Shown here in pieces: positions 11,501-20,970 of a DNA stretch of 64,000 nucleotides (positions are counted from its first letter, which is position 1; each line of letters begins with the position of its first letter). The stretch spans positions 9,224,527-9,288,526 of the forward strand of contig CM039464.1 in the NCBI GenBank assembly GCA_022414725.1, given 5' to 3'. The translations under genes were made by a program, and so were the position numbers. The stretch comes from Microglena sp. YARC (taxonomy: Eukaryota; Chlorophyta; Chlorophyceae; Chlamydomonadales; Chlamydomonadaceae). The notes below the pieces were generated by a model. The model made no database searches and was not told the DNA's origin. It saw only the letters and a list, made by a program, of their open reading frames with translations.

Positions 11501-14394
11501 ATCTCTGCCCTTCGCGCAGCCTCGCCATACCTCCGAGACCCAACTCACGCTCCCTCCGACCCAACCAGTCCCTCACCTCTCCATCGAAGACAACCTCCCG
11601 TCCGCTCATTCCTCAGTCCTCCCTCAGCCCTGCCCTCCTCGACCGCTCCCTCCATCATGATTCCCTCCCTACCCTCCCTATACTACACGTATACATCTCG
11701 CCCCCTTAGACCCCCTCCCACACCCACTACGCCTGCACACTCCCCGTCGACTGCTTCACCCCTCCCTCACCCTCCTTCCTCCTTAAACACACGCCTTCCT
11801 CACCCTCCCTCCCTCTCCCTCTCCCACCTACCGGTTACCGACTCACCTCCTCACCCTCCACGGGTCACCCTCCCTCAACCCCACTTTCTCCACCCTCCCC
11901 AACCATTCTCCATCCACCCTCCCTCAACGCCCACTCCACACCTCCCTTCACTCTCCACCTCCTCTCACACCGTCCCTCATTAGACACCCAAAGATCATTA
12001 TCCTCCGTTCCCTCACCCTTCCGTCCACCATTCTCCTTAGTACCTCCACCCCCCTACCCTCCTCCCTGCTCCCATCTCCCTCCCTCAAGCGGCCCCCTCC
12101 TTCACCCTCCTTCCTCAGCACCTTTCCTTTCTTACTCTCCTTACCTTCCTTCCGGTTACCTCTCGTCGACCCTCCCCATCGCCCTCTCCCACTCCTTCTT
12201 AACTCGCCCTCCCTCAACCTGAATCCTCACCTACCCCTGAGTGCGTTCTCCTCACCCTCCTCGCCTCCCTCCCCCCTCCCACAAACTACACTCCCCACAC
12301 ACCCACCACGCCACACACACCGTACCACCTCCTTCACAGCCTCCTGTGCTCCTCAACCACGCTCCGTCCTTTCCAACAATTTTTCCCAACCAACTTGCTT
12401 CTTTTCCCCGGGTTCCCTCCTCCTATCACCCTTTCTTCATCCTCCCGAGTTCAACCCTCTCATCCATTCCTCGTCTTTACCTTATCATGTTCCGTTCACC
12501 CTCCCTGTCTTCACCCCTCTCTCACGGCCCTCCTTCACCCTCTCTCACTCACCCTCCCTTCCCCTCCCCTCCTTCACACCTCCCACCAAAGCAACCACAC
12601 GCCCCATATCCTCACCCTCCCCCCCCTCATTCACCCGTCCTCCATTCACCCCCCACAACTGCATAGAACCCATCATGCTGATCGACCATCCTTCCTACGG
12701 CCTCCTCACCCCTCTGACTCCCCTCCCTCCCGCACTCACCCACCCTCCAATCAGATAGACTACACCACTACTCCTCACTCTCGATCCCTCTCACTCCACG
12801 GGCGCCCCCTACCCGTTCATTCACCTCTGCATGCACCTGTCACCGCCTCCCGTCACGAGATCACTATATGTCGGGAATACCTTCTCCGCGGTGTCGAACG
12901 ACAAGCTGCATATTGTATGGTGTCAGAGTACCTGCCGACCCTCGCCTCACGCCTCCCCTCCTTACACGGCGTGACCGCACAACCACGCCTCCACCTCCAT
13001 CATTCACCATCCATCCCCCCTACACCCTCTCTTACACCCCCTAGCTAGTCCTCCCCTCCCTCCTCGGGCTCCATCAAGGTCCCTCACTCACCATTTCCCT
13101 CCCTCACACACCTCCTTCACCGCCTCCTTCCCTCACGCTTGATTCCCTCACGGTGAGCAGACAGCTGTGATTCCTCCTCGCACCTTCCTTAACCTTCGCT
13201 TCCGTTACCGATATCTAGAATCACAGTCGCCCCCTCCCCACCCTTCTTCTCCCTCCCCTCCTTGGATATACCCCTCCCGCACCCTCCCCTTTCGCTGCCC
13301 TACCCCCCCCCCCCCACACACACACACACCTCCTTCACTCCTCCCTATCTCTCACACCGCTCCCTTCAATATCCTCCCCACCCCCGTTATTGCCCGTCTC
13401 CTTCACCCTCTCTCATCCTCCTCAGGATCACCCTACCTCCTTCACCCTGAACCTTCTTCACCTACCGTAGGGTTGACCAACTGCTCTCACCCTCCTATCC
13501 TCACCTCCTTAAGTCACGACTCCTTCGTTCTCACCCTCTTGTTCACCCTCTCTCCTCACCCTCTCTCACCCCACTGCACCCTCATGCCTCACCTCCCCAT
13601 ACCACCAACAACACCTCCTTCCGCCTCCTTCTCTCACCTCTCCTCCTTCACCCTCCCCCACCCTCCCCTTCGCCCTCCCTCCTTCACCCTCTCTGTCATC
13701 CTCCGTGTTCACCCTCCTCCTTTATCCTCCCTCCTTCACCCTCGTTCTCTCACCCTCCCTTCATCCTCCCTCTTCACGCTCCCCCATTTTCACCACCTCC
13801 CTCCCTGCAACCTGCAACCCCCACCCCTCCCTCACCCTCCTGCAACACCTCCTTCACCCTGTAGTCCTTCCCTCGCCTCTCTCACCCCTCCTTCACACCT
13901 ACCATCATTTCACTCTACTCCTGCCAGCACCCTCTCTTAACCTCCTTCACCTCCCCTAACCCTCCCTCACCCTCCTTCCTCGTCCTCCCTCTTCTCACCC
14001 TCCTTCATCCTCCCTCCCTTCACCCTACCTCGTTCATCATCCTCCCTCCTTCACCCTACCTCCTTCACCCTTCCTCACCCCTTCTCACCTTTCTTTACCC
14101 TCCTTCACACTCTCTCACTCCCCTTCACCCTTCCCCACCCTCTCTCACCCTCCTTTACCCTCCCTCCTTGGCTCCTTCAACCCTCTCCCACCCCTCTCTC
14201 ATCCCTCCACCGCTCCCACCCTCTCCTCACCCTCCTTTACCCTCTCTCAGCCCTCCTTCAACCTCCCACCTTCCACCCTCTCTCACCTCGTCACCTCTCT
14301 AACCCTTCTTCACCTCCCTCCTTGACCATCTCTCACGCTCCTTCACCCTCCTTCACCCTCTCTCACCCTCCCTCCTACACCCTCTCCCACACAG
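11501..14394 (+). repeat. ~2.9-kb pyrimidine-rich CCCTCC/TCACCCTC satellite
   Basis: The plus strand is almost all pyrimidine, with units such as CCCTCCTTCACCCTCTCTCA. It runs directly into the 3' splice acceptor of the glycosyltransferase exon (CCCACACAG), so at least its right end is intronic. Two less repetitive islands (about 12840-12975 and 13150-13230) could be remnants of unique sequence or unrecognised exons; I found no splice-site pair to support this. Proline/serine-rich ORFs here are composition artefacts. Confidence 0.8.
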
Positions 14395-14400
14395 ACACAG

Positions 14401-14837
14401 CAACTGAAGTCCTCAAAAAGTTGGACCTGGACAAGCGGCCTGAGATTGATGGTCTTGATTATCCAACCAAATACCGTGGAGAGCATCGTCAAAAGTTGGT
14501 TAGGGCTATGGAAGAGGAAGCTTGGGGGATTACGAGACAAGCTAGGCTAGACTGGCTCAAGCTCAACGCCACTGAGTACCACTGGTCATGCACTCACAAG
14601 GACAACATGTGGGCGATTAACAGGGGTGGGAAGAAGCTAGCCCTTATCTGCTTGGTTTCCATAGCCTACCCGGATGAAAAGCGCGGCCCCTTGCGCAAGG
14701 TTTATGCCAACTTCACCAAGCACTTCGACCTTCTCTTTGCAGTGGGCTATCCCAAGTTGCTAGGTGACGGTGGAAAGTCTGCGGTTGTGTGTGATGAGCA
14801 GGCTAAGCACGGGGATCTGCTCATGTTGAACAAACAG
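14401..14837 (+). CDS. GT31-type glycosyltransferase, upstream exon
   Basis: This coding exon starts after a pyrimidine tract and an AG acceptor (AG ends at 14400; an alternative ends at 14394, and both leave phase 1). It ends in phase 0 at CAG/GTGGGT. The encoded part has the N-terminal half of a GT31 (Galactosyl_T-like) catalytic domain: KLALICLVSIAYPDEKRG (the strand bearing the family's R-x-x-x-R/W region), FDLLFAVG, and the CDEQAKHGDLLML motif (the E-x-x-x-GD-I/L-L block). Such enzymes are Golgi type II membrane proteins that transfer a hexose from a UDP-sugar. The N-terminus and membrane anchor are not in this exon and may lie in or before the gap. With the 17946-18566 exon it gives about 350 residues of catalytic region. 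Confidence 0.75.
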
Positions 14838-15000
14838 GTGGGTTCAGTGCTTTTCTGTTATTGCCCCAACACCCTGCCCTACATTTTCACTCTAGCCTAT
14901 TTGGCCTACCCCTAGACTGAAACATCTATGTATGTAAAGAAATAATGGTCTTGGTTGTGGTCGCGGTGGTGTCATCGCGTTACCGACTTAACTGACTTCC

Positions 15001-15090
15001 CGCCCAGTCAATAACCGCCCAGTCAATTCTCGCCCAATCAATTCTCGCCCAGTCAATTCCCGCCCAGTCAATTCTCGCCCAGTCAATTCC
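15001..15090 (+). repeat. 15-bp tandem repeat, six copies
   Basis: Six consecutive copies of CGCCCAGTCAATTCC with one- or two-base differences. They lie inside the GT31 intron and have no coding role. Confidence 0.9.
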
Positions 15091-16001
15091 CACTTGTATT
15101 ATAATCCCTCCTGCTTCAACTTCTGCCTTATTTAGCCTCCTGCGAATTTTGCCTAATGCGACCTCCGCCTCCTGCGCACTCTTCTTGTTGCGCATCCCGC
15201 CCGATTTCTCATTTTCCCGCCTGCGTCCATCCACCTGATTTCGGCAGCGCAACAGTCCGCCTTCCTACAAGATTTTCTTCATGCGTCTCCGCAAGATCTT
15301 CCCCTTGCATCAAGAGACCTGTCGCTGCGCACAATGGAAGGTGACGTGGTCAGTCAGTCGGATTGGCAGAAATTTTCGAATCGCATCCATCGCAAGTCAG
15401 AAACTGCGGGAAGCCAAAGCATAAATCCATTTCCGCTTGCAAGCGTTGCCACCATTCATATCACGCATGCGCTATTTTTCTCCAAGCCATCTCATCGCAT
15501 TTGTCGTGGTTGGCACCCAGTTGTTGCGATTGATTTGACTTCGTTCAGATCGCCAAGGCCATTCCGTCTCCCTGCACACTCTCGCGCTTGCACCGCTCAT
15601 GCCATCTATGCAAGCTCTTTTCGTTGTATCGAATATCGTGCCATACGTCGCTGCGATATTTGATGTCCCGAGTGTTGCCCGAGTTTTCCCAAGTAGGGCA
15701 CTGCACGAGAAGAAGAAGCTACAGGTTTGTAGCTATGCAATTGCGCCGGTCCGGTGTTGATAGGAATCTGAGCGTTCGCAAGTTCTTGGTACGTTCAAAA
15801 CACAGCCTGCACTTAAACCCCTCTTTCTGCAGGATTGAATCCCACAGCTGGAGTGAAGGGTATGAGGTAGGTAGAAGGAGAGTGTGTGTGATAGAGTTTT
15901 GTGGTTGGGGAAGGTGGAGAAAGAGAGTGTGTGTGCATGGGGTGGGGAGGCCGTGAGGGCAGGAGAGATCGGGAAAGTAGGGGATACTGTGGGTCTGATT
16001 A

Positions 16002-16262
16002 GGGGGGGGGGGGGGGGGGGGGGGGGCACATGCAAGGCGTTACCCGTTATGTAACCCAGACCGGACTAGCAACCATGACCTGAGTGTCTGTGGGGGGGGG
16101 GGGGGGGGGGGGGCACCAGCCACATGGGCTAAACCGTACTGCCCCAAACAGGTGTAGCCAAGGGCCAAACGGGCACCGTACTATGATTGGGGCGTGGGTG
16201 GTTTGTCTACGTGTGTGTAGGTGTGGCCACCGGCCACACGGGCTACCGTACTAGTACATGCA
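16002..16262 (+). repeat. Poly(G) plus palindromic GTGTGGCC repeat, copy 1
   Basis: A 25-G run (16002-16026) and a 22-G run (16092-16113) are followed by TGTGGCCACCGGCCACA, an inverted repeat with a short loop, and GGGCTACCGTACTAGTACA. The same order (poly(G), GTAACCC, palindrome, GGGC...ACTAGTACA) recurs at 17612-17765 and, inverted, at 60005-60206. It behaves like a dispersed element. Confidence 0.55.
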
Positions 16263-16677
16263 TACATCTATATATAGACATACATAGATTTCTGAGAATA
16301 GTTCGCAAAAAAATTGTGCCGACGCTAGCTGGCTTTGGCTAAATTAGCGGGTTACGAATAGCGAATCACCCAACTACCCACCCTGGCTATCGGCTGAATT
16401 AGCGGGTTACTAATAGCGAATCATGACTGAGCCGCTTTCGAGTGCGTAAATTTCAAGTTCCCAGTTCAGTTTTCAGCATGCAACTTCCACTCCTCCGCAT
16501 CAAGATTACACCTGCTCGCCATCGCCCTTTCCGCGCTGTCCGCTCTATCCTGTGATACCCTACCCTACCCTGCGATTCGCGATCAGGAGCAGGCTCCCGC
16601 ATCATGCCTGCCATAATTTAATAACTCATTGGTCAATTTCGTCCTCGACAGACGCTTATATGGCTCTCGGACTGTAA

Positions 16678-16884
16678 GTGTACAACCTATTGCTTCTCGA
16701 GGCCTTTATGCAGCACCAAACAGCGACATTAGATGCCAGAAGAGCCGCTAACACTGCGAGCCGTCGTGCAAGGCGAGCTCGCCTGAGCGCTGAGGAAATG
16801 AACGAGATTAACAAGCGTCAACTTCTTGCCCGTGCTGCTGACCCACTACGGCACGGGGCTGTTCACGAGGCCCTGCGAATTTAG
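16678..16884 (+). CDS. Arg-rich ORF, possible exon relic
   Basis: A 68-codon frame inside the GT31 intron. From a CTTTATGCAG acceptor-like site it reads as a charged helical segment with RRAANTASRRARRARLSAEE. Composition and helix pattern resemble Arg-rich coiled segments of transposon proteins such as Helitron N-termini, but I see no diagnostic motif. It may be a relic of an inserted element. Confidence 0.2.
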   Translation: MYNLLLLEAFMQHQTATLDARRAANTASRRARRARLSAEEMNEINKRQLLARAADPLRHGAVHEALRI

Positions 16885-17611
16885 CATTAGCGACGTTGAC
16901 CAGATGTAAGGCGAAATTTTCCAAACTGGGGCAATGCACCAGAAGAAGCTGCACGTGTGTAGCTTTGCAATCGTGCAGAACCGGTGCTCTTGGCGTGATC
17001 GGAATCAGAGCATTCATATGTTTTGGTCGGTTCAATACACAGCCTGCAATTTCCGCACGATCACAGCCCACAGCTGGAGTGCAGTGTACGAGGTAGGGAT
17101 AAGGGAGGTAAGTGTGCGTGCGATTCGGTGGTTTGGGAAAGGGATGGTGGTGGGGAAGGGGGGAGTGAGTGGATGGGGTGGGGATAGGTGCAGGGAGAGG
17201 TCAGAAAAAGTAAGGGGATACTGTTGGTCTGGCTAGGGGTGGGTTGGAATGGTATGTGTAGTAGGGGTGGGGGGCCACAGCTGAAGTGAAGGGTAAGAGG
17301 AGGGGAGAGAGGTGTATGTGGGTGCGGGGGGGGGGGGGGGGGGGGGGGGGAGGGAGGGTCGCACGGGGAGATGGCTGGGAGGTATGGGGGGCAGAGGGGT
17401 TCATCAGGGGGGAGAGAGAGGGTGCGGCACTGGGGATGGGGGGCAGGTATATTTAGGTGAGGGCAGGGGATCGTGCAGGTCCTGGGGGGGGGGGGGGGGG
17501 GGGGGAGGGGGGGGGGGGGGGGGGTATAGAGTACAGAAGAGAAGGGGGCATGCTTTATATATTTAAGTTGCAAATGGGAAATATTTTGACTGAGTGCATG
17601 TGAATGGAGAG

Positions 17612-17765
17612 AGGGGGAGGGGGGGGGGGGGGGGGAGGGGGGGGGGGGGGGGGGGGGGGGGCATACAAGGGCCTGACCCTTTCTGTAACCCTGAGCAGGC
17701 CAATGGGCCTGGGTGGGTGGGGGGTGGCCACCGGCCACACGGGCAATGAACTAGTACAGACAGAC
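17612..17765 (+). repeat. Poly(G) plus palindromic GTGTGGCC repeat, copy 2
   Basis: About 50 bases of nearly pure G (17612-17661) are followed by CTTTCTGTAACCC, then GGTGGCCACCGGCCACACGG and ACTAGTACAGACAGACAG. It matches copy 1 in order and sequence. It lies immediately upstream of the GTTGGGCAAGTCCC repeat that ends the intron. Confidence 0.55.
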
Positions 17766-17787
17766 AGATAGACAGACATACTCTGGC

Positions 17788-17930
17788 ACAAACTCAGAGC
17801 CCCCGTCGGTAAAACGATTGTTTGGGGTTCAGTTCATCAGTGCTTGTCCATTATAGCCCCTCCTTTCATGGTTGGGCAAGTCCCTTTAGCTTATTTTGTA
17901 TACCACTGGACTGTAACAACTATATCTCTC
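17788..17930 (+). repeat. GTTGGGCAAGTCCC dispersed repeat at the GT31 acceptor
   Basis: This is a near full-length copy of a ~135-bp repeat: it starts CACAAACTCAGAGCCCCCGT, contains AACGATTGTTTGGGGTTCAG and GGTTGGGCAAGTCCCTTTAG, and ends near ACTGGACTGTAACAAC. It sits within 20 bp of the splice acceptor of the GT31 exon. Other full copies are at 20213-20350 and 47252-47390. Confidence 0.75.
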
Positions 17931-17945
17931 TCTTTGGACGTACAG

Positions 17946-18566
17946 GAAAACATGAATGACGGGAAGGCATACTTCATCCTTACTGCCCTGTCAAGTTTGC
18001 TAAATGGCATATGGAAAGGGTCGTACCAACACGTAATCAAATTAGACGACGATACATATGTCCATCTCCCTCGCTTGTACACATGGATGACTGAGACCAG
18101 AGGGGAGGAGCTGAATTCGAGCGAGGCAGTATTATTTGGGGGGGAGATTTTGGGGATGGAAAACCACTACTTCTCTGGCGCTCTGCAAGGCTATTCTGCT
18201 GACCTGTATGCGTCAGTATGGGACAAAATTGAGTACAAGTGGTCGGCGGGTATGCTTGAAGACTGGCTAACGGGCTTCTGGATGGCTATCTATGGGCCAG
18301 ACACCATTCGGAAGGTCAAAATGGATTCAGGGCCTGAAGAGAAGTGGAAACACCTTGTGAACCTAAATCCTGCGCTAAGCATGGAGGAGATGATTCCCTT
18401 AGTAATGAGGATCAATAGTACGATTATCTATTTCCATCGGTGCAAGTTGATGAACATTACCATCCGCCTGCAACAAGAGCTGTGTGCTGCTATTGGAGAC
18501 TGCGCCTGCAACATGCAGACGCACTGTGTTGCTCCCGTTGACCCTCCACCCACAGGGGTTTTATAG
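17946..18566 (+). CDS. GT31-type glycosyltransferase, last exon
   Basis: This is the terminal coding exon of 206 codons plus stop, starting in phase 0 after TTGGACGTACAG. It holds the diagnostic YQHVIKLDDDTYVHLPRL segment. The DDD is the metal- and UDP-sugar-binding DxD motif of GT-A enzymes, and K-x-DDD-x-(Y/F)-V-x is typical of GT31 galactosyltransferases. Downstream, the FSGALQGYSADLY and LEDWLTGFWM blocks correspond to the acceptor-site and the ED-V-x-x-G-like motif of the family. The tail is Cys-rich (GDCACNMQTHC) and unlike the usual GT31 end. Substrate and linkage cannot be told from sequence. Its last ~25 codons are duplicated downstream at 18684-18761. Confidence 0.8.
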   Translation, partial: ENMNDGKAYFILTALSSLLNGIWKGSYQHVIKLDDDTYVHLPRLYTWMTETRGEELNSSEAVLFGGEILGMENHYFSGALQGYSADLYASVWDKIEYKWSAGMLEDWLTGFWMAIYGPDTIRKVKMDSGPEEKWKHLVNLNPALSMEEMIPLVMRINSTIIYFHRCKLMNITIRLQQELCAAIGDCACNMQTHCVAPVDPPPTGVL

Positions 18567-18683
18567 ATAAATAAATAAATAGTATGCCTTGTTACGAGGC
18601 GTGAGGTTGATGGGGCCGGCCCGTTTGCTTTCACTGGGGCCAGCCACCAATACAGGGGTTTTCTTTTAAGCGATATATTTTAG

Positions 18684-18761
18684 CTCCTGCTGGAATTAGG
18701 AAACTGTGCATGCAACATGAAGACCCACTGTGCTGCTCCCGCTGACCCTGCACCTTCTTAA
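18684..18761 (+). pseudogene. Duplicated copy of the GT31 terminal coding segment
   Basis: After an acceptor-like CGATATATTTTAG, 25 codons plus TAA encode a close copy of the GT31 tail (GNCACNMKTHCAAPADP against GDCACNMQTHCVAPVDP). The unit includes the upstream ACAGGGGTTTT, which occurs at the very end of the main exon, so this looks like a tandem duplication of the gene's 3' end. A third, degenerate start of the same unit lies at 18916-18970. It could be an alternative last exon, but I found no matching donor in the main exon. Confidence 0.6.
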
Positions 18762-18763
18762 AC

Positions 18764-18915
18764 TTGAGCATGGTTACATAGCTTCAGCCAGCCAGCCAGC
18801 CAGCCACCCAGTTACATAGCTTCAACTAGCCAGCCAGCCACCCAGATACATAGCTTCAGCCAGCCAGCCAGCCACTACCATAGCTTCAGCCAGCCAGCCA
18901 GCCAGCCAGCCACCT
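18764..18915 (+). repeat. (CAGC)n-rich tandem repeat
   Basis: Units contain TACATAGCTTCAGCCAGCC with a variable number of CAGC. The core resembles part of SINE-like family 2 (GTTACAAAGCTTCAGCCAG), so it may have grown from a copy of that element. Confidence 0.6.
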
Positions 18916-19052
18916 ACAGGGTTTTCTTTTTAGCAATATATCGCTTCTAGCTCCACCTGGAATTTGACCTAGGCATCCCATGTAAGCAGTTTTTCTTGAA
19001 GATACTACATCTAGCACAAGTTCTACATTACGTGCCTTAGTGTTTTGGGGTT

Positions 19053-19058
19053 GCTATA

Positions 19059-19142
<84 letters not shown>

Positions 19143-19150
19143 TATATAGT
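19053..19150 (+). repeat. (AT)n microsatellite
   Basis: Almost uninterrupted TA dinucleotides over about 95 bp. ORFs reading Tyr-Ile repeats here are artefacts. Confidence 0.95.
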
Positions 19151-19257
19151 CTTTTGGGGTTGCTTTGGGGGGGGAAAAATAGTTGCTAGTAGCACCCCAA
19201 AGGCTACTAGGAGCATCATGGTGCTGCGTTAAGACGCTGGCACCTTCGAACCAACCC

Positions 19258-19345
19258 AACACATGTGAACTTGGACTTGGTCACATGGCTCCAGCCAACA
19301 ATTCGGCCGCTCGCCGTCTTCAGCAGTAACATTAACAACATGCAT
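19258..19345 (+). repeat. SINE-like dispersed repeat (family 2), copy
   Basis: This reads GTGAACTTGGACTTGGTCAC, then GGCTCCAGCCAACAATTCGG and CTCGCCGTCTTCAGCAGTAA, and is homologous to 7215-7315 (minus) and 58283-58420. It lies just before the 33-bp tandem array. Confidence 0.6.
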
Positions 19346-19372
19346 GGATGCTGTCCACGATTTATTATATAT

Positions 19373-19498
19373 ATTAATAAGTAACATTAACCATATGCGA
19401 TCTATATTAATAAGTAACATTAACCATATGCGAGATATATTAATAAGTAACATTAACCATATGCGATCTATATTAATAAGTAACATTAACCATATGTA
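19373..19498 (+). repeat. 33-bp tandem array, cluster 1 (about 4 copies)
   Basis: The unit is of the type TAATAAGTAACATTAACC plus ATATGCGAT and an AT-rich end, repeated head to tail with a 33-bp period. The multiple-of-three unit opens ORFs on both strands. A second cluster of the same unit lies at 19795-19975. Confidence 0.9.
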
Positions 19499-19794
19499 GG
19501 GGGCGGCAAATAGATCTATATTGCCCAAAAATATAGATCTATATAGATATATATGTAGCAAATAGATATATTGTGTGTATCTACAACATATGCAGTTACA
19601 TTAGATAGACACCGGAAAATCCAGTCGAAGCGCCTGCAATATGATATGGTGCCCTATGCCATAATTGTAAAACCAGATTTTGATTTTTGCAAGGTGACCT
19701 ATGCCGATTTTCAAAAATCCAGCTTCGCTAATACAGATATATATAGATATATATATCGATATAGATCTATCTCTATCTAGATCGATGCCTCTCC

Positions 19795-19975
19795 CTAACC
19801 ATATGCGATATCTATTAATAAGTAACATTAACCATATGCGATATATATTAATAAGTAACATTAACCATATGCGATATATATTAATAAGTAACATTAACCA
19901 CATGCGATATATATTAATAAGTAACATTACCCATATGCGATATATATTAATAAGTAACATTAACCATATGCGTGC
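19795..19975 (+). repeat. 33-bp tandem array, cluster 2 (about 5-6 copies)
   Basis: Same unit and orientation as cluster 1. The outer flanks of the pair are also related: GCATGGATGCTGTCCAC before cluster 1 and GCATGTATGCTGTCCAC after cluster 2. This suggests one array split by the AT-rich 19.5-19.79 kb segment. Confidence 0.9.
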
Positions 19976-20212
19976 TTATATTATATGTATTAATAAGCCA
20001 CATGAACAATATGCATGTATGCTGTCCACAATATAATACCATGCCTGGTGCTTGCTTGTGAATGACACGGGCAATAAGCCAATAACATTCAGAGTCGATA
20101 TGATATACCACATGCGTATTAATTAATGGCAAGATTAAGTATTGGCAAATGGCTTGTTCTCCTAAAAGTGGATCATGGAAAAGCATGGCTGTAAAATTAA
20201 ATTATCACTGAA

Positions 20213-20350
20213 GCACGAACTCAGGGCCCCCGTCGGTTAAACGATTGTTTGGGGTTCAGTTCATCAGTGCTTTTTCTTTTTAAGCCCTTCCTATACGGTT
20301 GGGCAAGTCCCTTTAGCCTATTTGGCCTACCCCTAGACTGTAACATACAA
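20213..20350 (+). repeat. GTTGGGCAAGTCCC dispersed repeat, full copy
   Basis: Runs from AGCACGAACTCAGGGCCC to CTAGACTGTAACATACAAAC. It is the best preserved copy of the ~135-bp family in the window. No coding capacity or terminal inverted repeat was seen. Confidence 0.75.
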
Positions 20351-20449
20351 ACGGAAAGATTTGAAAGATTACAATACACATACATACATGGCAAAACTAA
20401 CTTGGCAAAGGGGTCCATGGCTAGGACTGACCCAAGTTAAGACCTTAAA

Positions 20450-20666
20450 TAGCCCGTTTCAGTGATACGATTGGTCTAGTGGTACACCAAATCGCCAAAA
20501 CGAAGAGGGGTCGGGGGGTCGATTCCCCCTAAGGCCACCCCTAGCGTTGCAGATCGTTGTCAACCGCAATGGTAGCTTGTCCAGTCGAGGTGGTAGACCG
20601 TCCTCTGCCTGCGTACGACGGGTTCCCTTAATTCCACGCCCCGCAAGGCGTTATCATTACTTTTTA
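20450..20666 (+). mobile_element. tRNA-derived SINE, copy 1
   Basis: The 5' part carries an A-box-like TGGTCTAGTGG (20472-20482) and a B-box-like GGTCGATTCC (20517-20526) about 35 bp apart, as in a tRNA gene. The acceptor arms do not pair, so it is not a functional tRNA. A ~140-bp tRNA-unrelated body follows (GTTGCAGATCGTTGTCAACC, GTCGAGGTGGTAGACCGT). An inverted second copy of the whole ~215-bp unit is at 48410-48623. Confidence 0.7.
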
Positions 20667-20891
20667 AGAACTGAAATCCAGTTGGCAAATCGTCGTTTTG
20701 CTTTCATTTTCTTGTTTCATTTCCTTGTTACATGTTCACAAAGTAGTATGCCTAAGCTTACTGTAAAATCAAGAGGAAATTCAGATCAGGAGCTGAGGTG
20801 GGCTGGCTAACTTTCCAGTCTGAAACAATTAAATTTAAATCAAAAGCAGAGGTGGACTCGTCAGATCTGGGCTGGACAGAGCAATTAAATT

Positions 20892-20970
20892 TAGGGCTGT
20901 CAATATCGTACGATATTTTCAATTATCGTACGATATATCGTGATATATCACATAAGATAATATCCTGACA
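20892..20970 (+). repeat. One-ended relic of the TAGGGTTGTCAA MITE
   Basis: Begins TAGGGCTGTCAATATCGTAC, matching the terminal repeat of the 48652-48839 MITE, and is followed by AT-rich palindromic sequence (ATCGTACGATATATCGTGAT). The other terminus was not found. Confidence 0.45.

Larger units (their letters stand above)
15684..17130 (+). repeat. Duplicated intronic module (15684-15960 and 16913-17130)
   Basis: The two modules share GCACTGCACGAGAAGAAG/GCAATGCACCAGAAGAAG, GTGTGTAGCTTTGCAAT/TTTGTAGCTATGCAATT, ACACAGCCTGCA and CCCACAGCTGGAGTG, followed by a G-rich stretch that leads into poly(G). They are about 1.23 kb apart and diverged. Short ORFs through them are not conserved in frame, so I treat them as a duplicated non-coding segment or two relics of one element. 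Confidence 0.55.
14838..17945 (+). other. GT31 intron (3.1 kb), repeat-filled
   Basis: The intron is bounded by CAG/GTGGGT and TTGGACGTACAG/GAA, phase 0 on both sides. It contains a six-copy 15-bp repeat, a duplicated ~250-bp module, five long poly(G) tracts, two palindromic repeats and a full copy of the GTTGGGCAAGTCCC repeat next to the acceptor. The donor end (14838-14935) itself matches the same repeat in degenerate form (GGTTCAGTGCTTTTCT, TAGCCTATTTGGCCTACCCC). Confidence 0.7.

Noticed and set aside
10428..11983. ORFs of 350-500 codons across 10.4-12.0 kb on both strands
   Set aside because: They exist only because unknown bases (N) are read as open codons.
12840..12975. Possible exon in a non-repetitive island of the pyrimidine tract (EYLLRGVERQAAYCMVSEYL)
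   Set aside because: No acceptor/donor pair in a compatible phase and no link to the GT31 domain; noted only as an island.
19373..19975. CRISPR-like array of 33-bp repeats
   Set aside because: The units are contiguous with no unique spacers, in a eukaryotic repeat-rich context; this is a minisatellite.
20466..20536. Functional tRNA gene
   Set aside because: A and B boxes are present, but the acceptor arms do not pair and the anticodon arm is poor. The same sequence recurs at 48.5 kb with a shared non-tRNA body, so it is a SINE.
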